Shown here in pieces: positions 16,754-24,161 of a DNA stretch of 28,025 nucleotides. The stretch covers positions 1-28,025 of the forward strand of contig CAYYKK010000066.1 in NCBI GenBank assembly GCA_964467935.1. Reading direction: 5' to 3'. A model generated the notes under the pieces. That model was not told where the DNA came from, searched no databases, and was given only the letters and a program-made list of their open reading frames with translations. The position numbers and the translations under genes were made by a program. The first letter of the stretch is position 1; the number at the start of each line of letters is the position of its first letter. The stretch is from CAYYKK01 sp964467935 (GTDB lineage: Bacteria; Myxococcota_A; Polyangia; Polyangiales; Polyangiaceae).

Positions 16754-17967
16754 CGCGACTGCGGATCCACGTGACAGAAGAGGGCCTTCAGGTAGAGGCC
16801 CTCGGGGAACGCCGCCGGGATCGGGTGGTCGGGCCCTTGGATGTGTCGTTCGAAGACCGTCGCGCGGGTGCGGACGTCGGCGGCGCCGAGCGCGAGCGCG
16901 CGCACGAGGTCCTCGGTCGACACGGCGCTCGAGCACGAGCAGAGCACGAGGATGCCGCCGGGCGACGTCGCGCGGCAGCCCGCCCGCGCGATCTTTCGGT
17001 ACGCGCCGAGGGCGACGTCGCGGTTCGCGCGCGACGGCGCGAGCTTCGGCGGATCGCAGACGACGAGCCCGTAGCCGCCGTGGTTCGACGCCTCGCTGAG
17101 GGCGCGCGACGCCTCCTGCTTCGTGAATCGGATGACGCCGTCGAGGTGGTTCGCGTGCGCGATCTCGGCGCCGATCGCGACCGCCTGCGCGCTGTCGTCC
17201 ACGGCGAGGACCTGGGTCGCCCCGCCGCGCGCTGCCGCGAGGGCGAAGCTCCCGACGAACGTGTACGTGTCGAGCACGGTCCGCCCCTTCGCGAGATCTT
17301 CGACGCGCGCGCGCACCTCGCGCTGATCGAAGTAGAAGCCCGTCTTCTGCCCGATCGAGATCGGCACGTCGTACGCGAAGCCGCGCTCCGAGAAGCGGAG
17401 CGACGCGACCGAGGGATCGCCACGCACGACGCCCGATCCGGGCTCGAAGCCCTCGAGGCGCTCCACCGACTCGGGCGTGCGATCGAGGATCGCGCGCGGG
17501 CGGAGCAGCTCGTGGAGGGCCTCGAACACGAGCCCCTCGCGTCGCTTGATGCCGATCGTGTTGAGCTGCACGGCGACGACGTCGCCGAACACGTCCACGA
17601 TGAGCCCGGGCAGATCGTCGCCCTCGCCGTGGACGAGCCGATAGCCGTCGGTCAACCGCCCCGCGCTCGCGTTCGGCAGGTGCAGCTCTTCGCGACGCTT
17701 CTTCGCGCGGGCGATGCGCTCGGTGACGAGCGCGCCGTCGATCGGCGTCGCGTCGCGCGTGAACATCCGTACCGCGATGGCCGACTTTGGGCTGTAGAGA
17801 CCCGACCCGAGCAGGTTACCCTGGGGATCGACGACACGGACCTCGTCGCCGGCGTTGGCGCCCCCCTCCACACGGTCGACGGCCTGCTGGAAGACCCATG
17901 GATGACCGAAGAACACGGGACGAACGTGTCCGGCCTTCAGCGTGACCCTCGCCATGGTGTGAACCAT
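16750..17967 (-). CDS. rlmI: Class I rRNA methyltransferase, RlmI family (23S rRNA m5C)
   Basis: Predicted S-adenosylmethionine-dependent RNA cytosine-5 methyltransferase of the RlmI/YccW family, 405 residues. The N-terminal PUA-like domain (about 5-75) includes GHPWVFQQAV and GLYSPKS. The central domain has the family hallmark QKTGFYFDQR (about 240). The Rossmann methyltransferase part has TYTFVGSFALAAARGG (motif I), the VCDPPKLAPS catalytic loop (motif IV), and the LVLCSCSSAV cysteine motif. E. coli RlmI modifies C1962 of 23S rRNA; the same target here is inference. ATG 17967 and in-frame ATG 17955 are both possible. A perfect inverted repeat lies immediately upstream of 17955, which favours the shorter start slightly. 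It overlaps the phosphatase gene by 4 bp, so the two form an operon. Confidence 0.92.
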   Translation of the reverse strand: MVHTMARVTLKAGHVRPVFFGHPWVFQQAVDRVEGGANAGDEVRVVDPQGNLLGSGLYSPKSAIAVRMFTRDATPIDGALVTERIARAKKRREELHLPNASAGRLTDGYRLVHGEGDDLPGLIVDVFGDVVAVQLNTIGIKRREGLVFEALHELLRPRAILDRTPESVERLEGFEPGSGVVRGDPSVASLRFSERGFAYDVPISIGQKTGFYFDQREVRARVEDLAKGRTVLDTYTFVGSFALAAARGGATQVLAVDDSAQAVAIGAEIAHANHLDGVIRFTKQEASRALSEASNHGGYGLVVCDPPKLAPSRANRDVALGAYRKIARAGCRATSPGGILVLCSCSSAVSTEDLVRALALGAADVRTRATVFERHIQGPDHPIPAAFPEGLYLKALFCHVDPQSR

Positions 17968-17976
17968 AGCTCACAC
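17954..17976. promoter_or_regulatory. Nested inverted repeats at the rlmI start
   Basis: GTGTGA-N8-TCACAC (17957-17976) overlaps ATGGT-GTGA-ACCAT (17954-17967). The first resembles a CRP/FNR-family half-site pair but has an 8-bp instead of 6-bp spacer. The second could form a small hairpin at the start codons. It may be an operator or a translational element; function is inferred only from position and symmetry. Confidence 0.35.
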
Positions 17977-18072
17977 TCGGGCGTGGCGTGCCATGCACGG
18001 TCGAAGGCCGGATCATTCGAGAACGGCGGGGATGAAGAGTGGCACTTCCGTTGCTAAATGAACGATGGCGAG

Positions 18073-18093
18073 CGTCACCCTGCGCGGGTGGCG
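18073..18093 (+). promoter_or_regulatory. 5'-leader hairpin before the outer membrane protein gene
   Basis: CGTCACCC (18073-18080) pairs with GGGTGGCG (18086-18093), giving an 8-bp stem with one G-U pair and a 5-nt loop, ending 15 nt before the GAGGAG ribosome-binding site. It could affect mRNA stability or translation. Otherwise the 154-bp divergent gap (17968-18121) shows only a short AT-rich patch, GCTAAATGAA (about 18053-18062), and no clear promoter. Confidence 0.3.
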
Positions 18094-18121
18094 ACCCCAC
18101 CGCCCCTTGAGGAGTTCCCCC

Positions 18122-19036
18122 ATGCGTCGCTGGTTGGCCCCTGCTTGCTTCCTGATGGTCCTCAGCCCCTCGGCCGTTGCGCTGGCGGACGGCGACTGCC
18201 CTCCCGGGAGCTGGTTCTGCGAGGAGACGAACGTGAAGCCTCCGCCGCAGGCGCAGCAGCAGGAGGAGACCGAGGAGCAAGAGACGGCGACGACGCCGCA
18301 GGACGCGCCGCTCCCCAAGAAGAAGCACCACAAGAAGAAGGCGCCCACCGACAGCGCGGCCGCGCAGGGCGGCGTCGAGCTCCACACGCAGGGTCCGGTC
18401 GTCATCTACACGCAGGGGCAGCCGCAGATCGAGACGCCCCCCGCGCCCGAAGCGCGAGCCCTGCCTCCCGCGCCGCCTCCGCCTCCGGCGAAGAAGAAGC
18501 GCCGCTGGCGTGAGCGCTTCGGGCTCAACCTGCGCGGCGAAGGCGCGGCGTTCGCGTCGGCCTACGGCGGCACGAGCGCGATGGGCGGCGTCGGCATCAG
18601 CTTCCGCTACCGCCCGGTGCCGATGTTCGCGCTCGACATCGGCGGCGACATCCTCGGCGGCAAGGACTACTACAAGAACGCGCGCATCGAGAGCGCCTTC
18701 AGCATGACGGGGATGCTCTACTTCAACCCCGGCAGCCACGTGCAGCTCTACGCCCTCGGCGGTCTGAACCTCACGCACGCCGAGATCGACAACGGCGGCG
18801 GCCTCCTCGACTCGGGTTGGTGGAACACGACGCCGCACAACTACATCGGCGGGCACGCGGGTCTCGGGCTCGAGTTCCGCGTGTCGCGCCACATCGGCCT
18901 CGACATCGACGGTGTCGGTCTCCTTCGGCATCGCATCGACGGCGGGCCCGCCGAGTTCCAAGATCCGAAGACGGGCAAGACCACCGACACCTCGGGCGCG
19001 GGGCTCTTCCGCGGCGGCATCACCTTCTGGTGGTGA
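18122..19036 (+). CDS. Outer membrane beta-barrel protein, secreted
   Basis: Protein of 304 residues. Signal peptide 1-22 (MRRWLAPACF... ending AVALA), predicted cleavage before Asp23, giving a mature start DGDCPPGSWFCEE, a Cys-containing motif I associate with myxobacterial secreted proteins. Residues 35-130 form a Gln/Glu-rich, Lys/His-rich and then poly-Pro linker (KKKHHKKK, PPPPPPAKKKRR). Residues about 130-304 show alternating hydrophobic strands with many Gly and Tyr residues (VGISFRYRPVPMFALDIGGD, FSMTGMLYFNPG, LYALGGLNLTHAEI, AGLGLEFRVSRHIGLDIDGVG) and end in ITFWW, as in outer membrane barrels ending with an aromatic residue. About eight strands are plausible. ATG 18122 is preferred over 18065 because a strong GAGGAG lies 7 nt upstream and the signal peptide begins there. 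Confidence 0.82.
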   Translation: MRRWLAPACFLMVLSPSAVALADGDCPPGSWFCEETNVKPPPQAQQQEETEEQETATTPQDAPLPKKKHHKKKAPTDSAAAQGGVELHTQGPVVIYTQGQPQIETPPAPEARALPPAPPPPPAKKKRRWRERFGLNLRGEGAAFASAYGGTSAMGGVGISFRYRPVPMFALDIGGDILGGKDYYKNARIESAFSMTGMLYFNPGSHVQLYALGGLNLTHAEIDNGGGLLDSGWWNTTPHNYIGGHAGLGLEFRVSRHIGLDIDGVGLLRHRIDGGPAEFQDPKTGKTTDTSGAGLFRGGITFWW

Positions 19037-19040
19037 GCGT

Positions 19041-19053
19041 CCGTCCGGGACGG
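19041..19053. terminator. Possible short hairpin between convergent genes
   Basis: CCGTCC-G-GGACGG is a perfect inverted repeat 5 bp after the outer membrane protein stop and 35 bp before the stop of the opposing gene. It has no T-tract, so termination activity is doubtful. Confidence 0.2.
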
Positions 19054-19087
19054 TGAGGCGAGGCCGACGCGCGAGGGCGCCGGCTCG

Positions 19088-19984
19088 TCACGCGTCGGAC
19101 GCCACGGCGTCGGCGTAGGCCGCGAGGCTCAAGTCCTCCGGGATGACGACGTCGTCGGCGTCCTCGACCTTGCAGACGAAGCGACGACACGCGCCGTGCG
19201 CCTTGTCGCAGAGCTCTTGCATCTCGAGCTCCACGATCTTCGCCCGATGCTTCTCGATGATCTTGCGCACGCGCGGCTGAAGCACGGTGGGCGCGAGCAC
19301 CGCGTCGCCGATGGGCAGCACGTTCATCGCGTGATGGTGCATCTCGTCGGCGGAGACGAAGTGGAGGCGATCGCGACCGCACCTCACCTCGAGGAGCGCG
19401 AGGCTGTCGTCGTCGACGACGTCCGCGCAGACGAGGACCGTGCGCGCCTTGTCCATCGGGAGCAAGGCGATGTTGCCGTGGTGCGCCGGCTCCCAGAGCT
19501 CGACCAACATCGTCTCGCCGTCGAAGTGCTTCTTCGCCGCCTCCGCGCCCGCGCGATCGGTGCGTACGCCCCAGAACAGGAACGTGAGGTCGCCGAGCCT
19601 CGCGACGTCGGCCTGGCCTTCCCAGAAGCCCTCCGCGACGTCCACGGGCTCGAAGCCGAGTCGCTCGACGAAGCTCGCCCACCGCGGTCGCTCCGGCTTG
19701 CGATGGTCCTGCTTCATGTTCGGCAGGAGGAAGCGGCGTCGACCGCCAGGGCTCCTCGGCGGCAGCGGCTGCCCGGCCTCCGACGCGAACGGCATCCCGA
19801 CGAGCGCGTCGTCCGGCGGCTGCACGGCGATGCGCGCGCCCTGCGCTTCGATGGCCCGCGCGAGCCGGAGCCACTCGATGCGCGCGCGCGCGGGATCGAC
19901 CTGGGTCGTGTCCTTGACCCGGGGATCGTTGCGGGGGAGGAGGTGCCACGACGAGGGCGGCGGCGACATCAAGTAGAGATCCAT
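19088..19984 (-). CDS. Amidinotransferase-like pentein-superfamily enzyme
   Basis: Protein of 298 residues with the pentein (guanidino-group modifying: arginine deiminase, dimethylargininase, amidinotransferase) layout. Seen: the WEGQADVARLGD segment (Glu122), equivalent to the FEGGDV active-site strand; LFWGVRTDRAGAE, matching the GYGxRTs/E loop; AHHGNIALLPMD (His169), corresponding to the HLDtxfxPL catalytic-His motif with HGN instead of HLD; MNVLPIGDAVLAP; and a C-terminal AHGACRRFVCKV where Cys266 or Cys271 would be the nucleophile. Length fits the family. The substrate cannot be assigned: arginine, methylarginines or another guanidino compound. The HLD to HGN change may mean altered chemistry. 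It is divergent from the NrtR-like gene with only 26 bp between start codons. Confidence 0.75.
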   Translation of the reverse strand: MDLYLMSPPPSSWHLLPRNDPRVKDTTQVDPARARIEWLRLARAIEAQGARIAVQPPDDALVGMPFASEAGQPLPPRSPGGRRRFLLPNMKQDHRKPERPRWASFVERLGFEPVDVAEGFWEGQADVARLGDLTFLFWGVRTDRAGAEAAKKHFDGETMLVELWEPAHHGNIALLPMDKARTVLVCADVVDDDSLALLEVRCGRDRLHFVSADEMHHHAMNVLPIGDAVLAPTVLQPRVRKIIEKHRAKIVELEMQELCDKAHGACRRFVCKVEDADDVVIPEDLSLAAYADAVASDA

Positions 19985-20010
19985 GACGCGAGGACTGTAG
20001 CGTAGCGGCG

Positions 20011-20715
20011 ATGCCGTTCACCTACGAGTTTGCTCGACCCGCGCTCGCGGTCGACTGCGTCGTCTTCGGGCTCGGACGCAGCCGGGCGGACGAGCCGGAT
20101 CTCCGGGTGCTGCTCATCCAACGCGGCGTGCCGCCGTTCGAGGGCCGCTGGGCGCTCCCGGGCGGCTTCGTGCGCGTGGACGAGACCTTGGACGAGGCGG
20201 CGCAGCGCGAGCTCTCGGAGGAGGCCTCGGTCCGGGTCGCTTACCTGGAGCAGCTCTACACGTTCGGCGACCTCGAGCGTGATCCCCGCGAGCGCGTCGT
20301 CTCGGTCGCCTATTTCGCGCTCGTCAACCCGGCCGAGCACGTCCCGAGCGCCGACACCGACGCCACGCGCGCCGCGTGGTTCGGCGCGAAGGAGCTGCCT
20401 CCCCTCGCCTTCGATCACGATCGCGTCGTCACCGTCGCGCTCGAGCGGCTCCGGAGCAAGGTCCGCTACCGCCCCATCGGGTTCGATCTGCTCCCGCCCA
20501 CCTTCACGCTGACACAATTGCAACGCATGTACGAATGCATCCTTGGACGCGCGCTCGACAAGCGGAATTTCCGCAAGAAGGTCCTCTCGTTCGCGCTGCT
20601 CGAGCCGACGAACCAGCGGGAGACCGGCGTGGCCCACCGCGCCGCGCAGCTCTATCGCTTCGACCGCGCCAAGTACGACGGGCTGGTCGAGCGAGGGTTC
20701 GACTTCGAGGTGTAG
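20011..20715 (+). CDS. Nudix domain regulator, NrtR-like (Nudix + winged helix)
   Basis: Protein of 234 residues. The N-terminal Nudix domain (about 8-145) carries a Nudix box at 52-74: Gly52, Glu58, Arg66-Glu67 and Glu70-Glu71 are kept, but the late Gly is Ser73. The C-terminal part (about 155-234; FDLLPPTFTLTQLQRMYE, RNFRKKVLS, GVAHRAAQLYRFD) matches the winged helix-turn-helix of NrtR, where the Nudix domain senses ADP-ribose or related nucleotides to control NAD-metabolism genes. No NAD gene is nearby. Some relatives with this architecture are described as ADP-ribose pyrophosphatases, so catalysis is also possible. The ATG is 26 bp from the divergent pentein start; no good ribosome-binding site is seen. 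Confidence 0.85.
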   Translation: MPFTYEFARPALAVDCVVFGLGRSRADEPDLRVLLIQRGVPPFEGRWALPGGFVRVDETLDEAAQRELSEEASVRVAYLEQLYTFGDLERDPRERVVSVAYFALVNPAEHVPSADTDATRAAWFGAKELPPLAFDHDRVVTVALERLRSKVRYRPIGFDLLPPTFTLTQLQRMYECILGRALDKRNFRKKVLSFALLEPTNQRETGVAHRAAQLYRFDRAKYDGLVERGFDFEV

Positions 20716-20745
20716 GCCCGGCGGAATCAGGCTCGCCGCCCGGGC
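20716..20745 (+). terminator. Hairpin directly after the NrtR-like stop codon
   Basis: GCCCGGCGG (20716-20724) pairs with CCGCCCGGGC (20736-20745) with one bulged base and an 11-nt loop. It is followed by a weak T-containing stretch (GTATTCGTCCGTTTCATT). It is well placed for termination but lacks a proper U-tract. A second small hairpin, CGGGC-GAA-GCCCG, lies near 20770-20783. Confidence 0.4.
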
Positions 20746-20833
20746 GTATTCGTCCGTTTCATTGAAGAGCGGCGGGCGAAGCCCGTCTCACTCCGGCTGG
20801 TCGAGCCGGGTGGGCTGGTGTAGGGAGTCGAGG

Positions 20834-22054
20834 ATGGAGACCTTGCGACGAGCGAGCGCGCGGCGTCCGAGGCGTCCGAGGGGCGCCTTCGGGCTCGCCT
20901 TGCTCGCGGCGCTCTCCATCGCGCTCGCGCCGCTGTCGGCCCTCGCGAAAGGGCCGGGCGCGACGGCGGACGATCTCGCGCGGGTCGACGAGCGAGGGGC
21001 GAAGCCGGGGAAGAAGAAGAGCGGCAAGCCGAAGCTCGTCGCGGAGAAGGCGGGCGACGGCGCGGCCCACGACGACGCGGCGAAGGGCGACGACGCCGGT
21101 GACAAGTCCGACGGGCCCTCGAAGGGCGCGTCGAAGGACGACGCGTCGAAGAGCGGCAAGCCCTGGTACCTCGAACCGCCGCCGGAGCGCACGCAGACGC
21201 AGAAGACGCCCGAGGAGCGTGGCGGCGTGAACCCGTGCATGACCAAGGATCCCGGCTGGGGCATCTACGAGCCGTGGGATCGGTCGCCGTCGATGGGGCA
21301 GATGATCATGCCCGTGCGCGGCGGCGTGACGAAGTCGGGGAGCTTCGACGTCGTCTTCCATTTCCACGGGCACGAGCCCGCGCGCAAAGAGTGGGTCAAG
21401 ACGATGGACGGCGCCGTGCTCGTGGGCATCGATCTCGGCATCGGCTCGGGCGCGTACAGCTCGGCGTTCTCCGGGCCGAGCTCGTTCAAGGATCTCGTCG
21501 AGAGCGTGGAGAAGGCCGTCGCGAAGAAGCGTGGGCTACCGAGCGCGCAGGTCCGCAAGATCGGGCTCAGCGCGTGGAGCGCCGGTTACGGCGCCGTGCA
21601 GCAGATCCTGACGCAGGCGTACGGCAAGCAGAACGTCGACACGGTCATCCTCCTCGACGGACTGCACACCGGCTACCAAGGCGACGATCTCGACCGCACC
21701 CAGCTCGAGCCGTTCATCGACTTCGCGAAGCGCGCGAAGGCCGGCAAGAAGCTGATGTTCGTCACGCACTCGTCGATCATCCCGCCCGGCTACGCGTCGA
21801 CGACCGAGACCTCGAACTACCTCATCCACGAGCTCGGCGGCCACGTGAAGCCGGCGAAGCCGAAGAAGCACGACACGATGGGGCTCGAGCTGAACTCCAA
21901 GTTCGACAGCGGGAACTTCCACGTCCGCGGCTACGACGGCAACGACAAGATGGATCACTGCGCGCACCTCGGCCTCTTGCGCGACATCCTGAAGGCGCAG
22001 GTCAAGCCGCGCTGGAAGTCGCCGAAGGGCTTCGGCGCGAAGAAGCAGAAGTAA
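20834..22054 (+). CDS. Secreted alpha/beta-hydrolase-like protein
   Basis: Protein of 406 residues. The Arg-rich n-region and hydrophobic core (18-38) end in LSALA, predicted cleavage after Ala38. Residues 40-125 are a low-complexity Lys/Asp/Gly/Ser/Ala linker. From about 170 it resembles an alpha/beta hydrolase: VVFHFHGHEP (HGH, oxyanion-type loop at 177-180), GLSAWSAGYGAVQQIL with candidate nucleophile Ser249 (the elbow reads AWSAG rather than GxSxG), VILLDGLH with Asp275, and DHCAHLGLLRD with His375 or His378 as the base. This points to a secreted esterase-, peptidase- or polysaccharide-deacylase-like activity, but the substrate is unknown. ATG 20834 is chosen because GGGAG lies about 7 nt upstream and the signal peptide begins there. 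Its stop lies 11 bp from the convergent peptidase stop. Confidence 0.75.
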   Translation: METLRRASARRPRRPRGAFGLALLAALSIALAPLSALAKGPGATADDLARVDERGAKPGKKKSGKPKLVAEKAGDGAAHDDAAKGDDAGDKSDGPSKGASKDDASKSGKPWYLEPPPERTQTQKTPEERGGVNPCMTKDPGWGIYEPWDRSPSMGQMIMPVRGGVTKSGSFDVVFHFHGHEPARKEWVKTMDGAVLVGIDLGIGSGAYSSAFSGPSSFKDLVESVEKAVAKKRGLPSAQVRKIGLSAWSAGYGAVQQILTQAYGKQNVDTVILLDGLHTGYQGDDLDRTQLEPFIDFAKRAKAGKKLMFVTHSSIIPPGYASTTETSNYLIHELGGHVKPAKPKKHDTMGLELNSKFDSGNFHVRGYDGNDKMDHCAHLGLLRDILKAQVKPRWKSPKGFGAKKQK

Positions 22055-22065
22055 GCGCGACGCGC

Positions 22066-24096
22066 TCAGGGCGGGGCTGCGCCGAGCCCTTGTCGCTCGA
22101 GCAGCGCGTCGACCCGCGCGTCTCGCCCCATGAACGCTCGGAAGAGCGCCTCCGGGGCGTCGCTGTTGCCTCGTGAGAGAACGAGATCCGCGAACGCGCG
22201 GCCGACCTCGCGGTTCAAGAGGCCCTCGCGCGCGAAGCGGCTGAAGGCGTCCGCGTCGAGGACCTCGGCCCATTTGTACGAGTAGTAGCCGGCGGCGTAG
22301 CCGACGGGGTTCGCGAACAAGTGACCGAAGCTCGCGATCATCGCGAACGAGGTCGGCAGCTCGGCCGTGACGTGCTCGGCGAGCAGCGCGCGAGCGCGAT
22401 CGACGGGGTCCTCTCCGCTCTCGGGATCGAAGCGCGTGTGCAGCTCGAGATCGACCTCGGCGTAGCCGAGCTGCTGCATCTGCGCGCTCGCCGCGCGGTA
22501 GACGCGCGCGCGACGGAGGCGGTCGAACAGCTCGTCCGGGAGACGATCGCCGGACTCGTGATGACGCGCCACGCGGTCGACGGCGAGCCGCTCCCAAACC
22601 CAGTTCTCGTGGATCTGGCTCGGGAGCTCGACGAAGTCCCACGCGACGCTGGTGCCGGAGAGCCGGCGAACGGGGACGGCGCTCAGGCATTGATGCATGA
22701 GGTGGCCGAACTCGTGGAAGAGCGTCTGCACCTCTCGGTGCGAGAGGAGCGAGGGCGAATCTCCGATGGGCGGCGAGAAGTTCGCGGCCACGACGGCGAC
22801 GTGCGGGCGGCCCGGGGTGCCGGATCGGAGCGGCGCCATCCACGCGCCCTGCACCTTGTTCTCGCGAGGGAAGAGATCGACGTAGACGCGCGCGAGCAGC
22901 CGGCCCGACTCGTCGCGGAGGACGTACGGGCGCACGGCCGGATCCCACACGGGCGCGCCGACCGGCTCGAAGGTGACGCCGTAGAGGCTCTTCAGGATCG
23001 CGAAGAGACCGTCGAGCGTGCGGTCGAGCGGGAAGTACGCCCGCACCGCCTCCTCGTCGAAGTCGTAGAGCGCCCTCCGCTGCTTCTCGGACCAGTAGGC
23101 GACGTCCCACGCCGCGAGGGGCTTGCCGGCGAACCGCGTGAGCGCCTCCTTCTCCGCGGAGAACGCGCTCACGGTCTTCGCGCGGAGATCGCCGAGGAAC
23201 GCGCGCACGGCGACGCCCGAGCCAGCCATGCGGTCGGCCGTCGTGAGATCGGCGAAGTCGGCGAAGCCGAGGATCTGCGCCTTCTTGCGTCGCAGCCGAA
23301 GGATGTCGCCGATGAGCCGACGGTTGTCGAACGGCCCCGACGAGGCGCGCTCGTTGTAGGCGCGATAGAGCTTCTCGCGGAGCTCGGCGTCGTCCAGGTA
23401 GGTGATCGCAGGGATGAAGCTCGGCGCGTGGAGGGTGAAGCGATATCCAGCGAGGCCCTTCGACTCGGCGCTCTGGCGCGCGGCCTTGCGCGCGAACTCG
23501 GGGAGCCCTGCGAGGCGGCCCTCCTCCTCGACGACGAGGTCGAACGCGTTCGTCGCGTCGAGGACGTTCTGCGCGAACTTGGTGGTGAGCTTGCCGAGCT
23601 CGACGTCGACCTCGGTGAGCGCGCGCTTGCCGGCGTCGTCGAGGCCCGCGCCGTGACGTCGGAACTCCTCGAGGAGCTTGTCGAGGTGCCGACGAGACGG
23701 GCCGGTGAGGGCCCTCGCCTCGGCCGTTCCTTCGAACGCCGTGAGGCGCGCGTAGAGCGCCGGATCGAGGGGGAGCTCGGACCAGAACTGACTCACCGCC
23801 GGCTGCGCCTCGGTCCACGCTGCCCGAAGCTCGGGCGTCGTCGCGGTGCTCTCGAGGTGCTCGACGATCGAGCTCGCGGTCTCGAGGTGCTCGGTCGCGC
23901 GGTCGAGGGCCGCGAGCGTGTCGTCGTAGGTCGGCGGCGCCGACGAGCTCGCGACGGCGGCGACGGCCTTCCTCGCGCGCTCGAGCAGCGCGTCGAGCGC
24001 GGGGCCCACGTGCTCCGCCTTCACGCGATCGAAGGGCATCGGATCGAGCGGGGCTCCGTCTGCGTCGAACAGCGCGTCGAGGAGGGGGTTCTCCAT
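22066..24096 (-). CDS. M3-family zinc oligopeptidase (oligopeptidase A / Dcp type)
   Basis: Cytoplasmic metallopeptidase of 676 residues that cleaves short peptides. The zinc site HEFGH is at 461-465 (within TLFHEFGHLMHQ), and the third ligand is Glu490 in FVELPSQIHENW, both hallmarks of thimet-oligopeptidase family M3. The N-terminus (NPLLDALFDADGAPLD..FDRVKAEHVGPALDALL) matches oligopeptidase A/PrlC. Later conserved regions GYAAGYYSYKWAEVLDADAF and FRAFMGRD are near the C-terminus. Length is typical (about 680). Signal-peptide features are absent, so it is cytosolic, with a likely role in peptide turnover. It is divergent from argC with a 65-bp gap. Confidence 0.95.
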   Translation of the reverse strand: MENPLLDALFDADGAPLDPMPFDRVKAEHVGPALDALLERARKAVAAVASSSAPPTYDDTLAALDRATEHLETASSIVEHLESTATTPELRAAWTEAQPAVSQFWSELPLDPALYARLTAFEGTAEARALTGPSRRHLDKLLEEFRRHGAGLDDAGKRALTEVDVELGKLTTKFAQNVLDATNAFDLVVEEEGRLAGLPEFARKAARQSAESKGLAGYRFTLHAPSFIPAITYLDDAELREKLYRAYNERASSGPFDNRRLIGDILRLRRKKAQILGFADFADLTTADRMAGSGVAVRAFLGDLRAKTVSAFSAEKEALTRFAGKPLAAWDVAYWSEKQRRALYDFDEEAVRAYFPLDRTLDGLFAILKSLYGVTFEPVGAPVWDPAVRPYVLRDESGRLLARVYVDLFPRENKVQGAWMAPLRSGTPGRPHVAVVAANFSPPIGDSPSLLSHREVQTLFHEFGHLMHQCLSAVPVRRLSGTSVAWDFVELPSQIHENWVWERLAVDRVARHHESGDRLPDELFDRLRRARVYRAASAQMQQLGYAEVDLELHTRFDPESGEDPVDRARALLAEHVTAELPTSFAMIASFGHLFANPVGYAAGYYSYKWAEVLDADAFSRFAREGLLNREVGRAFADLVLSRGNSDAPEALFRAFMGRDARVDALLERQGLGAAPP

Positions 24097-24161
24097 GCGG
24101 CGGAGCCTAGCACGCGGGTCGGCTTTGACGCCGGTCGAGCAGCGGAGGTAGAGAGCGCGCC

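Noticed and set aside
15947..16936. Upstream start (16936) for the HAD phosphatase
   Set aside because: The added 61 residues shadow the rlmI C-terminus; ATG 16753 with an ATGA overlap places the FDLDDT motif at residue 20.
21536..23818. A 760-codon - strand frame overlapping the M3 peptidase gene
   Set aside because: Low-complexity Arg/Ala-rich shadow. The peptidase frame has the HEFGH site and full-length family similarity.
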